This document shows positions 35,779 through 36,457 of a stretch of DNA of 36,457 bases, piece by piece. Made by a program: the position numbers and the translations under genes. The stretch's first letter is position 1, and each line of letters opens with the position of its first letter. Source of the stretch: a virus. The stretch lies in IMG/VR virus record IMGVR_UViG_3300028577_000004, positions 1 to 36,457 of that record. The stretch is one strand, 5' to 3'. The notes under the pieces were generated by a model, which did not search any database, was not told where the DNA came from, and saw nothing but the letters and a program-made list of their open reading frames with translations.

Positions 35779-36457
35779 TTAACAACAAGATCTCTTGATC
35801 AAGTCTTCTTCCAGTAATTTAACACGATTCATTAAATCTGCAATTATTGCTTGCTGCTGAGCTATTAATCTACAATGCTGTTGTTGTTCGTTTAACATCA
35901 TAATCGGCAAGTCTAAATACTTCACCGTTTCTGGTTGACCGTCTTTATCATAAACAACCAACTGCGGAGCAACTTCTGCTACTTCTTCAGCAATCAAACC
36001 AACAGATATCGATTCAGGCGAATGTTTCTTGTAATTGAATGTTACCGGTCTAAGTTGTCGCAAAACGTCGCTGTAAGAACCCATATCGTTGATGTTTTCT
36101 TTGTATCGTCTTGATGATGATACAGTACCAAGTTGGCCAGCAGAGTCTATGAGGACTGCAATGGCATCAGCATTGGTGGTTGTCTTTCCCCGAATACCAG
36201 CTATGAAACACGTTGTTTGCGTTCCTTCTAAACCAATATGAGTTGTATCGATTTCACCCACAATACCGGTAACGTTAGCACCAATTAGTATATTCCCAGT
36301 TTCTGCACCAGTATAATTTCTGCCAACGTGATAACCGATCATTACGTTATTAGAACCAGTAATTAATCCAGTTCCTAGAGAAGAATTTTGCGCACCGTCT
36401 CTTCCAAGAATTGTATTATTTGACCCAGAAGTAATCCGAAATGCAACCCCGTCTCCA
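35779..36457 (-). CDS. Tail fibre with S74 chaperone, C-terminal part (joins 1-1182)
   Basis: The frame is open through the repeated right end and continues in phase at 1-1182. The ATG at 36342 is internal (residue 391 of 577). The S74 domain starts at SSSRRYKEN (about residue 465), with the Ser and Lys of the self-cleavage dyad. The core reads VGLIAEEVAEVAPQLVVYDK, and a helical C-terminus (LIAQQQAIIADLMNRVKLLE) follows. The 30 residues before the cleavage site (IRG.TT.N.DAIAVLIDSAG) match the 390-residue fibre closely, so the two domains are paralogues. The chaperone part is expected to be released after trimer folding. Confidence 0.92.
   Translation of the reverse strand, partial: GDGVAFRITSGSNNTILGRDGAQNSSLGTGLITGSNNVMIGYHVGRNYTGAETGNILIGANVTGIVGEIDTTHIGLEGTQTTCFIAGIRGKTTTNADAIAVLIDSAGQLGTVSSSRRYKENINDMGSYSDVLRQLRPVTFNYKKHSPESISVGLIAEEVAEVAPQLVVYDKDGQPETVKYLDLPIMMLNEQQQHCRLIAQQQAIIADLMNRVKLLEEDLIKRSCC

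Noticed and set aside
35779-36342. A stand-alone 187-residue S74 protein starting at the ATG at 36342
   Set aside because: The frame is open far upstream through the circular junction to the ATG at 1182. The ATG at 36342 is internal and lacks a ribosome site.
1-36457. Integrase, reverse transcriptase (diversity-generating retroelement) or CRISPR array
   Set aside because: No product shows tyrosine or serine recombinase motifs or a YxDD reverse transcriptase motif, and no spaced repeat array is present. The fibre repeats are protein-level beta repeats.

Overview
This window is a complete, circularly assembled tailed-phage genome (podovirus-like), not a chromosomal fragment. The last 127 bases repeat the first 127 exactly, so the unique length is 36,330 bp, and one fibre gene reads in frame across the junction. 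The sequence is AT-rich with strong AAGGAG-type ribosome sites and sigma70-like promoters. I see no integrase, DNA polymerase or ribosomal marker. The host is an undetermined bacterium.

Layout. Most genes lie on the minus strand. From right to left they are a winged-helix replication-initiator candidate (31.3-30.5 kb), RusA resolvase, small and large terminase, a Fic protein, a cluster of small membrane proteins (possible lysis functions), a P22-type portal, small basic or acidic accessory proteins, a scaffold candidate, an M15 peptidase (endolysin), the N4-gp56-type major capsid protein, structural proteins with FCCH-like repeats, a head-tail adaptor candidate, a large tail protein, three probable ejection proteins and an array of tail fibres (5.7-1.2 kb, wrapping to 35.8 kb). 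A second, plus-strand operon (31.8-35.1 kb) carries two ERF-like single-strand annealing proteins and several small unknowns, ending at a hairpin terminator that faces a small helix-turn-helix regulator. A third, tiny plus-strand island (5.8-6.3 kb) with its own consensus promoter sits inside the late region: a ribbon-helix-helix protein, a Cys-rich protein and a 25-residue membrane peptide.

Most striking feature. The major capsid gene is split into four exons by three related group I introns (738, 197 and 209 nt). The splice sites can be placed to the base because each 5' exon end pairs with an internal guide sequence ending in a U.G pair, and splicing restores a continuous N4-gp56-type protein. 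The largest intron carries a LAGLIDADG endonuclease gene in antisense orientation. Exon 1 is further broken by an unexplained 29-nt segment that adds a stop codon and changes frame. A terminator-promoter pair isolates the capsid transcription unit.

Other points of note. A Fic gene is inserted behind the terminase gene and flanked by 31-bp near-identical repeats of the terminase 3' end. A two-gene fibre cassette is duplicated, with swapped C-termini (C1q-like versus S74 chaperone). A candidate antisense RNA faces the leader of the replication gene. A Cys-rich gene appears to start at ACG, and several membrane micro-genes are present.
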